Assembly (NCBI GenBank): GCA_004556055.1 | Contig: SFIW01000003.1 | Coordinates: 1-64,000 of the forward strand | DNA length: 64,000 bases | Direction of reading: 5' to 3' | From: Planctomycetaceae bacterium | Lineage (GTDB): Bacteria > Planctomycetota > Planctomycetia > Pirellulales > Thermoguttaceae | Shown: piece by piece, positions 1-7,943 of the stretch | Layout of the letters: the number at the start of each line of letters is the position of its first letter | Position numbering within the stretch: the stretch's first letter is position 1 | Notes under the pieces: generated by a model | Databases searched by the model: none | Told to the model about the DNA's origin: nothing | What the model saw: only the letters and a program-made list of their open reading frames with translations | Program-made: the position numbers and the translations under genes

Positions 1-1
1 C

Positions 2-175
2 GGCGGCGTGAACGCTCTTCGCGCGGACGGTTCGGTCGCGTTTATCTCCGAAACGATCGACTGCGGTTCGAGACTCGGCGAAGACTGGTCTACCGCCGAT
101 CCGACGGGACAGTCTCCTTTCGGCGTCTGGGGCGCGATGGGTACGATTTCCGGCGGCGAGACGACGTCCCTCTGA
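2..175 (+). CDS. DUF1559 (SBP_bac_10) pilin-like protein, C-terminal fragment
   Basis: Only the last 57 codons are inside the window; the gene starts upstream of base 1. The frame reads through an HSGGVN-like segment (GGVNALRADGSVAF), then FISETIDCG and ends SPFGVWGAMGTISGGETTSL, the same tail as the other DUF1559 proteins in this window. DUF1559 proteins are planctomycete-expanded proteins with a type IV pilin-like N-terminus that is processed and exported; their exact role is unknown. The first 99 bases are identical to bases 2132-2230 inside the next DUF1559 gene, so the two genes are close paralogues or have recombined. A lipoprotein gene follows on the same strand. Confidence 0.9.
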   Translation, partial: GGVNALRADGSVAFISETIDCGSRLGEDWSTADPTGQSPFGVWGAMGTISGGETTSL

Positions 176-204
176 ACAAGAGATTGCGCCCCCCGGAGTC
201 TGTT

Positions 205-223
205 AAAGAGCGAGGACTCTTTT
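205..223 (+). terminator. weak hairpin terminator candidate after the first DUF1559 gene
   Basis: AAAGAG (205-210) pairs with CTCTTT (217-222) and runs into a short T tract. A slightly longer alternative uses GAGTC/GACTC. The stem is AT-rich, so termination may be partial, leaving read-through into the lipoprotein gene. Confidence 0.3.
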
Positions 224-383
224 GCGCGGGAAGCATCCTCTTCAATTCCGAAGTTTGGAACAGTGATTCTCTTGTCATTTAATAGTAGACCTTGACTCGA
301 AAATTTTGATTGGTAAAATGACCCTTCACAACAGGCGGCGCTCGCCGCTGGGGGTTTTTGAAATAACGATGAGGAGTGGTAGT

Positions 384-893
384 ATGCTTAAGAAAATCTT
401 GTTGTCCTGCGCGCTTGTCGCCGCTGTCGCCACGTCTTTGACCGGTTGCGGTCCCAAGAAACCTGACGGAATGCCTGAGGTCTACCCCTTCGCCGTCAAA
501 GTGGTCGACGGTTCCACGCCTATCGCCGACGTTCAGGTCTTCTTCATTTATGACGGAAACGCCGTCGTTGCCGGCACGACCGACGCTAAGGGCGTCGCCA
601 CGATGCAGACGACCCTTCAAAACTATACCGAAAAGGGCGCCCCCGCGGGAGAATATCGCGTGACGTGCACCAAAGACCCGTTGGCCGAACATTGGAAGAC
701 TCCTGAAGAAATCTCCAAAATGCCCCTCGGCGAACAGATGGAATATCAGAAGGAATGGCAAGCTAAGTGCGACGAGCTTCCTCGCGAAATTCCGATCATC
801 TGGAAGAACTTCGATAAGACTCCTCTGACCGCCGAAGTCACGACTCAGGGCGGAGAGGTCGTCTTTGACGTTGAAGGTCGCGCTGAAGAATGA
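384..893 (+). CDS. small secreted lipoprotein with Ig-like/carboxypeptidase-regulatory-like fold
   Basis: About 169 residues. I chose the ATG at 384 because GAGGAG lies 7 bases upstream and it opens directly into a lipoprotein signal: MLKKILLSCAL, a hydrophobic stretch and the lipobox LTGC, predicting lipid attachment and export. The mature part begins with Lys/Pro-rich linker then VKVVDGSTPIADVQVFF and VAGTTDAKGVATM, a pattern seen in carboxypeptidase-regulatory-like/CNA-B-like beta sandwich domains (variable value, then a Gly-rich 'T-D-A-K-G' turn). A charged helical insert (EEISKMPLGEQMEYQKEW) sits in the second half. It follows a DUF1559 gene, as do the lipoproteins at 27214 and 50857, so a shared surface function is inferred. 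An upstream in-frame ATG (306) would lack a ribosome site and spoil the signal. Confidence 0.8.
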   Translation: MLKKILLSCALVAAVATSLTGCGPKKPDGMPEVYPFAVKVVDGSTPIADVQVFFIYDGNAVVAGTTDAKGVATMQTTLQNYTEKGAPAGEYRVTCTKDPLAEHWKTPEEISKMPLGEQMEYQKEWQAKCDELPREIPIIWKNFDKTPLTAEVTTQGGEVVFDVEGRAEE

Positions 894-944
894 GTCGTAA
901 TTTCTGAAACTCTGAAACGAAGATTCTTTAGAAAATTTGCAAAT

Positions 945-977
945 AGAGACGCTTTGGATCGCAAACGCGTCTCTTTT
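945..977 (+). terminator. intrinsic terminator after lipoprotein gene
   Basis: AGAGACGC (945-952) pairs with GCGTCTCT (967-974), followed by TTTTATTTT. Ends the first DUF1559-lipoprotein unit. Confidence 0.75.
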
Positions 978-1085
978 ATTTTCTATAAATGGGGTCAAAA
1001 TTTTATAGAGGTGAACATAAATCAGTCGCACTTTCTATAATTTTATACTTGAGGGACAATTGTTTTCTGATTCGGTTGGCTCTTA

Positions 1086-1113
1086 TTGACTCTTAAAAAA
1101 GAAGGTGTAGAAT
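1086..1113 (+). promoter_or_regulatory. sigma-70-like promoter for the second DUF1559 gene
   Basis: TTGACT (1086-1091), 16-base spacer, TAGAAT (1108-1113). Transcription would begin near 1120, giving a leader of about 95 bases before the ATG at 1215. The 894-1214 gap otherwise holds only the terminator at 945. Confidence 0.6.
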
Positions 1114-1214
1114 CAAAATTTCTGGCTAGGAATATGGCGTCTTGAGGTTTGAGACGTCTTCAAGATCGATTTTTGGCCTGTTCTTTTGATTAGACTTTCG
1201 AAATAAGGCGTTTT

Positions 1215-2396
1215 ATGAAAAAAATGCAAAACAAGGGTTTTACCCTGGTTGAGTTGCTGGTCGTTATTGCGATCATCGGTATTTTGATCGGTTTGCTTCT
1301 CCCCGCGGTTCAGGCAGCGCGCGAAGCGGCGCGACGTATGCAGTGTACGAACAATCTCAAGCAAATCGGTATCGCCCTTCATAATTATCACGACACGAAC
1401 GGGGCGTTCCCTCCGCAGCGTACTTCTCCGAGCGACGCGAACGGGGGACTGGCGGCAGCGTGGGGCGTCGTGAGCTTCTACGTTCCTCTTTATCCTTTCA
1501 TTGAACAGGGGGCGCGCTGGAACGCTGTTATGGCGAAAGGGGATCGCGAGCATAACTTTGAGAGTTGGTCGCAGGTTTGGACTTGCCAGGGAGAATTCTC
1601 GGGGGTTATTTCCGGTTTAGGATGTCCGAGCGACGCTAACGCGCAAAGCCCGAGCTGGAATAACAACGGTCAGTACGGTAGTTACGCGGGTAGCGTCGGG
1701 GACGCGACCCTCAACACGATGGAAGCGGGCGTGAACACGCGCGGTTTCTTCGGCGGCGGTTGCGGCGGTACGAACTCTTGGTCGAAACTGATCTGCCATA
1801 ACATGTCGTCGATCACCGACGGCACGTCGAACACCCTTGCGATTTCTGAAATCGTCGTCGGAGCTACCGGCGGCAATAATCGCGTTAAGGGCGGTTACAT
1901 CCAATATTCCGGTTCTCCGAACGGATGCTTGGCGAAGGTTGACACGACCGATCGCAACGTTTATCAGTCTGGTAACTATTTCCAGGAGTCGCGCGGTATG
2001 CTCCATACGGACGGGCGCAACCACGTCTTGGGCGTCAACACGGTTCTTCCTCCGAATTCGCCTAGCTGCGGCTTCAGCGGCGCGCTTATTCAGCACGGCG
2101 GCGGTTATTGGAGTACGTCGAGTAATCACTCCGGCGGCGTGAACGCTCTTCGCGCGGACGGTTCGGTCGCGTTTATCTCCGAAACGATCGACTGCGGTTC
2201 GAGACTCGGCGAAGACTGGTCTACCGCCGAAATCCCCCTTCGGCGTTTGGGGCGCTCTTGGCACGATCTCCGGCGGCGAATCGACGTCTCTCTAATCCTT
2301 AGTGCGTCGCGTCGAATCCATAAGGACGTTTTCTTTCGAGGAAACGTCCTTTTTTCATATTTTTTAACGCCTCTTTTTTTTAGAATAACGCCATAA
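1215..2396 (+). CDS. DUF1559 pilin-like protein with frameshifted 3' end
   Basis: The N-terminus MKKMQNKGFTLVELLVV carries the prepilin peptidase motif (cleavage after KG, then F, with Glu at +5), the hydrophobic helix and LPAVQAAREAARRMQC. The body has the usual DUF1559 landmarks: NNLKQIGIALHNYHD, GCPSDANA, ITDGTSNTLAISE, HSGGVNALRADGSV. After GEDWSTAE (base 2230) the frame diverges: the conserved tail SPFGVWGALGTISGGE is present but in the +1 frame, ending at a TAA at 2293-2295. As written the frame instead runs on to 2396 and crosses the terminator at 2322, so the extension is almost certainly not native. Compared with the paralogue at 1-175 the junction is 11 bases shorter. Either a recombination-damaged gene or a sequence error; function as for other DUF1559 proteins is unknown. 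Confidence 0.85.
   Translation: MKKMQNKGFTLVELLVVIAIIGILIGLLLPAVQAAREAARRMQCTNNLKQIGIALHNYHDTNGAFPPQRTSPSDANGGLAAAWGVVSFYVPLYPFIEQGARWNAVMAKGDREHNFESWSQVWTCQGEFSGVISGLGCPSDANAQSPSWNNNGQYGSYAGSVGDATLNTMEAGVNTRGFFGGGCGGTNSWSKLICHNMSSITDGTSNTLAISEIVVGATGGNNRVKGGYIQYSGSPNGCLAKVDTTDRNVYQSGNYFQESRGMLHTDGRNHVLGVNTVLPPNSPSCGFSGALIQHGGGYWSTSSNHSGGVNALRADGSVAFISETIDCGSRLGEDWSTAEIPLRRLGRSWHDLRRRIDVSLILSASRRIHKDVFFRGNVLFSYFLTPLFFRITP
2132..2230 (+). repeat. 99-bp perfect repeat of bases 1-99
   Basis: Bases 2132-2230 match 1-99 exactly (the match may extend further left outside the window). The copies diverge abruptly at 2231/100, right where the downstream copy loses frame, which suggests recombination or gene conversion between neighbouring DUF1559 genes. 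Confidence 0.9.
2322..2355 (+). terminator. intrinsic terminator of the second DUF1559 gene
   Basis: AAGGACGTTT (2322-2331) pairs with AAACGTCCTT (2342-2351), then a T run. It lies downstream of the in-homology stop at 2295 but inside the frameshifted extension, supporting 2295 as the ancestral end. Confidence 0.8.
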
Positions 2397-2601
2397 TTTG
2401 CCCATTTCTTGTGACAAAACGCGCAGAAGAACGTCTAAGCATTTGCAAGAACTAGTGCGATAATGCGCGCCGTTTTCATCCAATTATATGACGCGTGACG
2501 ATTTTATATTTTTGTACGTAATTATATAGGTAAGTAAATTGGTTTGTATTGACATTTAATGTGACAAAAAATAATTTTTTTTATATGTGTAGATAATTCG
2601 A

Positions 2602-2629
2602 TTGCCCTAAGTCCGATCATAGGTATAAT
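2602..2629 (+). promoter_or_regulatory. promoter for the third DUF1559 gene
   Basis: TTGCCC (2602-2607), 16 bases, perfect TATAAT (2624-2629); start near 2636 and a leader of about 90 bases. A further TTGACA at 2549-2554 with TAATTT 17 bases on could be a second promoter. The 2397-2724 gap is AT-rich and shows no gene. Confidence 0.6.
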
Positions 2630-2724
2630 CAAAACATCAGCGGACTTGTCATAGCTCCTTTTCCTCTGGAACTTGAGCGGTTCACGCAATATATACACGT
2701 ATTTTTTATTTAACGAGGCGCACG

Positions 2725-3834
2725 ATGAAATTTTTAGGTAAAAAAGGCTTCACGTTGGTGGAGCTGTTGGTCGTTATCGCGATCATCGGTATTTTGATCG
2801 GTTTGCTTCTCCCCGCTGTACAAGCGGCGCGTGAAGCGGCGCGACGTATGCAATGCACGAACAATCTCAAGCAGATTGGTATTGCTCTTCATAACTATCA
2901 CGATACGAACGGGTCTTTCCCTCCAATGCGTACTTCGCCGTCTCTTCCAGAGGCGGGTAAAGCCGCCGCGTGGGGCTCCTGTAGCTTCTACGTCGCTCTC
3001 TATCCTTTCATGGAACAGTCTGCGCGTTGGAATCTGATCATGGCGGAAGCCGACGAAGCGCATAACTTCTACGGTTGGCAGAAGGTCTGGCGCGGCGAAG
3101 GCTCCGACTTCCGCGATCCTATCAACGGAATGGGGTGCCCCAGCGACGCTAATGCGAATACGCCTTCCTACTGCAACAATGTGCAGCGGGGTAGCTATGC
3201 CGGTTCTATTGGCGACTCCGTCAAAGCTTGGGAATCTGCGACGAATACCCGCGGTTTCTTCCCCGGCGGTATGGGCGTTCTTTTAGCGAGCAACACCGTC
3301 GACTTCAAAGGCGTACGTACGAACACCATGGCGACGATGACCGACGGAACCTCCAACACCCTCGCGGTCATTGAATCCGTGACGGGCGCCACCGCGGGCA
3401 ACAATCGCGTTAAGGGCGGCATGGTTCAGTATACCGGTTCGCCGAACGGTTGCTTGGCTACGGTCGATACGACCGATCGCAACGTCTACCAGTCCGGTCG
3501 CGCTTACGGTAATGAAGGACGCGGCGACTCTCACGCCGACGGTCGCGCTCACGTCCTTGGCGTCAACACGATTCTTCCGCCGAACGCTCCGAACTGCTAC
3601 TTCAGCACGGGCTTGCCCCAACATGGCGGCGGTTACTTCAGCGCGTCGAGCTTCCACTCCGGCGGCGTCAACGGCCTTCGCGCCGACGGTTCTGTCGGGT
3701 TCTACTCTGAAACCGTCGATTGCGGTTCAAGACTTAACGAAGATTGGTCCGGCAACGAACCCTCCGGCAAGTCCCCCTTCGGCGTTTGGGGCGCGCTTGG
3801 CACGATCTCCGGCGGTGAAACTACCAACATCTGA
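2725..3834 (+). CDS. DUF1559 (SBP_bac_10) pilin-like protein
   Basis: 369 residues. Begins MKFLGKKGFTLVELLVV: prepilin-type leader, cleavable KG|F site, then a transmembrane/pilin helix and LPAVQAAREAARRMQC. The globular part has NNLKQIGIALHNYHD, GMGCPSDANA, MTDGTSNTLAVIE, NNRVKGGMVQY, a HSGGVNGLRADGSV turn and the intact tail SPFGVWGALGTISGGETTNI. It is very close in sequence to the gene at 1215, including nearly identical DNA over the first 150 bases, so the two arose by tandem duplication. It has its own promoter and terminator. The family is exported and surface-associated in Planctomycetota; a molecular function is not established. Confidence 0.93.
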   Translation: MKFLGKKGFTLVELLVVIAIIGILIGLLLPAVQAAREAARRMQCTNNLKQIGIALHNYHDTNGSFPPMRTSPSLPEAGKAAAWGSCSFYVALYPFMEQSARWNLIMAEADEAHNFYGWQKVWRGEGSDFRDPINGMGCPSDANANTPSYCNNVQRGSYAGSIGDSVKAWESATNTRGFFPGGMGVLLASNTVDFKGVRTNTMATMTDGTSNTLAVIESVTGATAGNNRVKGGMVQYTGSPNGCLATVDTTDRNVYQSGRAYGNEGRGDSHADGRAHVLGVNTILPPNAPNCYFSTGLPQHGGGYFSASSFHSGGVNGLRADGSVGFYSETVDCGSRLNEDWSGNEPSGKSPFGVWGALGTISGGETTNI

Positions 3835-3868
3835 TCTCGCCGACAACCTTTCATAACGAACCTAACTT

Positions 3869-3900
3869 GGACGCTTTCTCTGCGGAAAGCGTCCTTTTTT
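3869..3900 (+). terminator. intrinsic terminator of the third DUF1559 gene
   Basis: Perfect 10-bp stem GGACGCTTTC (3869-3878)/GAAAGCGTCC (3885-3894) with a T6 tail. Confidence 0.9.
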
Positions 3901-4016
3901 ATTACATCTCCTAAATAGTTTTATTTAAGTGATTTATCTGTATAATTACTGAGTATTTTCTTAACATTTCTTTTTCTCGCAAGGAAAAAGAAGAAGATCC
4001 AACAGGAGTATGTCAG

Positions 4017-7000
4017 ATGAGTATAGCATTAGGACGACGCTTAACGCCGCGCGCGCTGGCGCTTTGCGCGTTGACGATCGTAGCGTCCGCGTTTGGCTAT
4101 GAGCCGACGGAGATTGCGCCGCGTTTGTGTCGCGACGGCGGCGGCGCGTGGACCCGCGTTTGGCCCGTCGACGTCGATAATTCGACAGATCAAACTTGGA
4201 AAGAAAAAGCCCTGGCGCTTCCTATCGGCGCCGGAGACGGAGCCCTGCCTCTCGAGGGGGAACGCGCTGAAGCGATTCGCGTGACCGATACGGACGGCGT
4301 CGAGTACCTCTACAATATCATGAACGCCGACGGAAACTTTGTCGAGAAAGGCGTTATACCCGCTGACTCTACGTTGACGATCCCCGCGACGGTTGACGCG
4401 GGCGCGACGCGACGCTATTACGTCTTCGCTGGCAACCCTCTGGCGCGATATTGTCCCGACCGTCTTGATTCGTTTAAACGCTTGCCGACGAATCTCGATT
4501 TTGAATCGGGAGAGAACGGCGTCCCGACGGGGTGGGTTTTCGACGTCCCCGATCCTTCGCAGAAGTTGACCTGGACGGAAGAATCGCCTGCTTCAGGTAA
4601 GAAATGCGTGCGCTGCGATTGTCCAGAGGGCTCAAAGGCTAGCTGGATCGCCGCCCGTCAGCTTCGAACCGCCGTCGCGCCTGGCGCTCAATATCGCTTT
4701 ACGGCGCGAGTTCGCGGCGAGAACGTGAAAGGCTCCTGCGGATGGTATCTCCATTTTGGCAACGACGACAATGAGATGGTTACGTCGCCGATGCTCTTGA
4801 CGTCGGAAGGAACCTATGACTGGACGACCGTTAGCGGCGTCTTTACCGCGCCGGAAAACACGGATCAGCTCTCTTTTGGCACCGTTCTTCATGGAACGGG
4901 CGTCGCGTGGTTCGACGCGGCGGAGCTCGAACGAATTGGAGACGCGCCTTGCGAGACGCGTTTTCACACGATCGGAGCGGAAATTTCGCTCCCGAACCCC
5001 GAGAAGCGCTATCCGACGACGGATGAAACAGCGTCGGAGGGAACTTCGACCCTCGATTTGAAGAAACTCGGCGTCGATCCTTCGAACCGCATGGCGACGA
5101 TCGAGATCGTCGTAACTGAGGAAGGGGATCAGATTGTGCTCTTCGATCTCTCGACCCTTGAAACGCGCTGGAATCGCTCGCTTTCCACCGACGACTTTGA
5201 GATTCTCGACCTTCAAGGGCGTCCCGTCGACGTCGTCTTATTCAACGGCAAGGCGTTTTTCCACGCGAACGTTCCGCAGGGGATTCGCGCGTGTTTCGTC
5301 GTCGTTGAGAAGACGCAAGGAACTTCCGGACGCGTGAACACGTCCAAGAACGCCGTCGCAAACCAGGCGTTCCCCGGTACGATGATGCAGAGCTCAAACG
5401 CGGAAAAAGCGGACGCGGCGATCCAGACGTCGACCTCTCTCGCGTTGCCGGGCTTCCTCGCGGAAAAGAACCTCCTCGGCAAAGCGGGGGACTTTGAGAA
5501 CCTCGACCCTCAGTCCTTCCAGCCGAAGGACGCGGATCAGCTCAAGTGGAGTTTCGACGCCAACGAGCCGGGAGTGACGTACGCCTTATTTGACTCGGGC
5601 GTTCCCGATTTAGGGAAGCAGTCCCTGCGCGTTGTCGTCGACGAATCGGCGAAGCGAATGTGGCGCGGATGGAGACTCTCCGCGCCGGTCAAACCGGGAC
5701 AGAATTATTACGTCGGGTGCGCGATCGCTTGCGACTCCAAAGGCGGCGACTATCGTATGCATATGCATTGGCGGCGCGCCGACGGATCTCTCGCGTCTGC
5801 CGGTATGGGATCGACTCAAGACGGAGTTGCGGGAAAGAGGGATTGGACCCTTACTTCTTCGCGCGTGAAAGCCTCCGAAGACGCCGCGTCACTTGAGATC
5901 CATCTTACGAATCAGAATTACGGAACTGCGACTTACGACTCCGTTTTCATGATTCCGGTCAACGTCGGCGAAGTCCGCGATTTCATCGGCGGAAAAGAAG
6001 GCGTCTTCCAAGTTCCCGCCGTCGTGAAAGTCTTCAAAGATTCGACTTTCGCCGCGAAGGAAGAAACGATCGATCTCAAAAAAGGTCGCGCCGCGCATTG
6101 CGCGCTCGCTCTTGACGAAGAAGAGATCTTGCAGTTGGCGCTCCGTCTCCCGCAAGACGGGGAGTATCAAGTGAGCGCGACCCGCCCCGTGAAGCGCGTC
6201 GGCGGCGCGTTTCTTCCCGCGCCGGAGATCTTCGCCGTCGGCAACGTGTACGTCGACTATCCGACGAACTACTATCAATCTCAGGCGGATGCGACCGTTC
6301 GCAAATTCCCGACGTCGACCCCTGGTTGCGACGGATGGATCGGCGATTGGCCCGATCCGTTGATTCCGATCGACGACGTCTCTGAGTCGGGGGAAGCGCG
6401 TCGCAACGCGGCGCTTGAAGAACTCGGCGATAAGATCGCCCTGTGCAGCGACTCGGAGATCTTAGCGATCGACGGTTTTGCCGGGCGTTTGGCGCTTAAG
6501 GCGCATGAAACGCGCGCTCTATGGCTCCGCTTTAAGACGGACGCCAAATCTCAACCCGGCGTCTACGACGGATTGCTGACTCTTAGTCCTAAGACGGGCG
6601 CGCCGATTCAGATTCCGTATAAAGTCGAAGTCTTTGGTTTCGACGCGCCGACGACGAAAGTCGCCGCGATCTACGACGCGCGAATCGCTACCGATTACTT
6701 TGGTCAGGGCGTTCGACGCGATAAAGTTTCAAAGATCGCCGACAAGCTCCTCGAAAGAAAACTATCCTCCGACACTCCCCCCGCAGATTTGCATATCGTC
6801 TACGATAAAGCGACGGGAACTGCGTCCGCCGATTGGACTTCTTACGACGCGGTAATGTCGGAATACTTTGACGAGAAGGGAGGAAAATTCGGGTATTATC
6901 CGTATGACTTCTATCTCTTCGGTTGGGGCGTTCCTCCTAAGGAAGTCGAGGGAGAAGCGCCGTACGAAGGAACGTGGCCGTACGAGGGCGTCGACCGTTT

Positions 7001-7856
7001 CGCGCTGCGGCCCGAGTATAAACGCGCCTATCAGGCGAAGCTTAAGCTCTTCTGGGAGCACATTAAAGAGAAGGGGTGGGACGATAATCTCGTTTTATAC
7101 ATCTCCGACGAACCTTTCTACTCGCGCCCCGAGATCATCACCCAGATGCAGGCGCTTTGCGACATGATTCACGAAGTCGACCCCGCGATTCCGATCTACA
7201 GCAGCACGTGGATCTACGTTCCCGAGTGGTTGCGCTATCTAGACGTCTGGGGCGTCGGCCATTACGGCGGCGTATCGGAGGAACAGCTGAAAGAGATTCG
7301 CGACGCGAACGGACGCATTTGGTGGACGACGGACGGGCAGATGTGCTTGGATACGCCTTATTGCGCCGTCGAGCGTCTTTTGCCGTACACTTGCGTGAAG
7401 CATGGAGCCGAAGCGTACGAATTCTGGGGCGCCACGTGGTACACGTGCAATCCGATTGATACGGCGTCGCATCTGTACATCTCGCAGTCGGATCAGCCGG
7501 GCGTGCGCTATTACGTCCGCTATCCCAACGGGGACGGCTATATCTTCTATCCTGGCGACCTTGTGAGACGACCGGGCGAGATTCTCGACTCGATCCGCTC
7601 GGAAGAGGCGCGCGAAGGAATCGAAGACGCGGGCTGGCTCGAAGCTCTCCGTTCGGAGATCGAAGCGAAGACGCTTCCCGACACGGCGGAACGTCGCGAA
7701 GCGCAGAAGGCGCTTAACGCCGCGCTCAATTATCTTCCCCTGGATTGCGGAAGCGGACGTTATTCTACGCGCTATATCTCCGATCCGAAGAAGTTTGAGG
7801 AGATTCGACTCAATGTCGGACGGGCAATCGATAAGCTGACGAACGGCGCGAACTGA
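4017..7856 (+). CDS. exported GH123/DUF4091-like glycoside hydrolase with two CBM-like modules
   Basis: 1279 residues with a signal peptide (hydrophobic ALALCALTIVASAFG). AGGAG 8 bases upstream fixes the start; a TATAAT at 3941-3946 is a plausible -10. Two carbohydrate-binding-like (CBM4/9-type) beta sandwiches are visible: roughly residues 158-308 (starting NLDFESGENGVPTGW) and 490-647 (starting GDFENLDPQSF). The C-terminal third is DUF4091/GH123-like: LVLYISDEPFYS gives the adjacent Asp1031-Glu1032 pair that is the catalytic pair in GH123 beta-N-acetylgalactosaminidases, and YYVRYPNGDGYIFYPG is the family's C-terminal strand motif. Likely acts outside the cytoplasmic membrane on an amino-sugar-containing glycan; the exact substrate cannot be read from the sequence. 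Monocistronic, followed by a terminator shared with the convergent porin gene. Confidence 0.8.
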   Translation: MSIALGRRLTPRALALCALTIVASAFGYEPTEIAPRLCRDGGGAWTRVWPVDVDNSTDQTWKEKALALPIGAGDGALPLEGERAEAIRVTDTDGVEYLYNIMNADGNFVEKGVIPADSTLTIPATVDAGATRRYYVFAGNPLARYCPDRLDSFKRLPTNLDFESGENGVPTGWVFDVPDPSQKLTWTEESPASGKKCVRCDCPEGSKASWIAARQLRTAVAPGAQYRFTARVRGENVKGSCGWYLHFGNDDNEMVTSPMLLTSEGTYDWTTVSGVFTAPENTDQLSFGTVLHGTGVAWFDAAELERIGDAPCETRFHTIGAEISLPNPEKRYPTTDETASEGTSTLDLKKLGVDPSNRMATIEIVVTEEGDQIVLFDLSTLETRWNRSLSTDDFEILDLQGRPVDVVLFNGKAFFHANVPQGIRACFVVVEKTQGTSGRVNTSKNAVANQAFPGTMMQSSNAEKADAAIQTSTSLALPGFLAEKNLLGKAGDFENLDPQSFQPKDADQLKWSFDANEPGVTYALFDSGVPDLGKQSLRVVVDESAKRMWRGWRLSAPVKPGQNYYVGCAIACDSKGGDYRMHMHWRRADGSLASAGMGSTQDGVAGKRDWTLTSSRVKASEDAASLEIHLTNQNYGTATYDSVFMIPVNVGEVRDFIGGKEGVFQVPAVVKVFKDSTFAAKEETIDLKKGRAAHCALALDEEEILQLALRLPQDGEYQVSATRPVKRVGGAFLPAPEIFAVGNVYVDYPTNYYQSQADATVRKFPTSTPGCDGWIGDWPDPLIPIDDVSESGEARRNAALEELGDKIALCSDSEILAIDGFAGRLALKAHETRALWLRFKTDAKSQPGVYDGLLTLSPKTGAPIQIPYKVEVFGFDAPTTKVAAIYDARIATDYFGQGVRRDKVSKIADKLLERKLSSDTPPADLHIVYDKATGTASADWTSYDAVMSEYFDEKGGKFGYYPYDFYLFGWGVPPKEVEGEAPYEGTWPYEGVDRFALRPEYKRAYQAKLKLFWEHIKEKGWDDNLVLYISDEPFYSRPEIITQMQALCDMIHEVDPAIPIYSSTWIYVPEWLRYLDVWGVGHYGGVSEEQLKEIRDANGRIWWTTDGQMCLDTPYCAVERLLPYTCVKHGAEAYEFWGATWYTCNPIDTASHLYISQSDQPGVRYYVRYPNGDGYIFYPGDLVRRPGEILDSIRSEEAREGIEDAGWLEALRSEIEAKTLPDTAERREAQKALNAALNYLPLDCGSGRYSTRYISDPKKFEEIRLNVGRAIDKLTNGAN

Positions 7857-7881
7857 CGCGCTTCATTGGCTCAAGAAACAA

Positions 7882-7917
7882 AAAAGCCGTCGCGTGGAAA
7901 GACGCGGCGGTTTTTTT
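7882..7917 (+). terminator. terminator between convergent genes
   Basis: GCCGTCGCGT pairs with ACGCGGCGGT allowing two G-T pairs, with an A run before and T7 after, so it can serve both the hydrolase (plus) and the porin (minus). Confidence 0.8.
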
Positions 7918-7943
7918 ATTGGACGATTCTCGTTATGTTGGGA

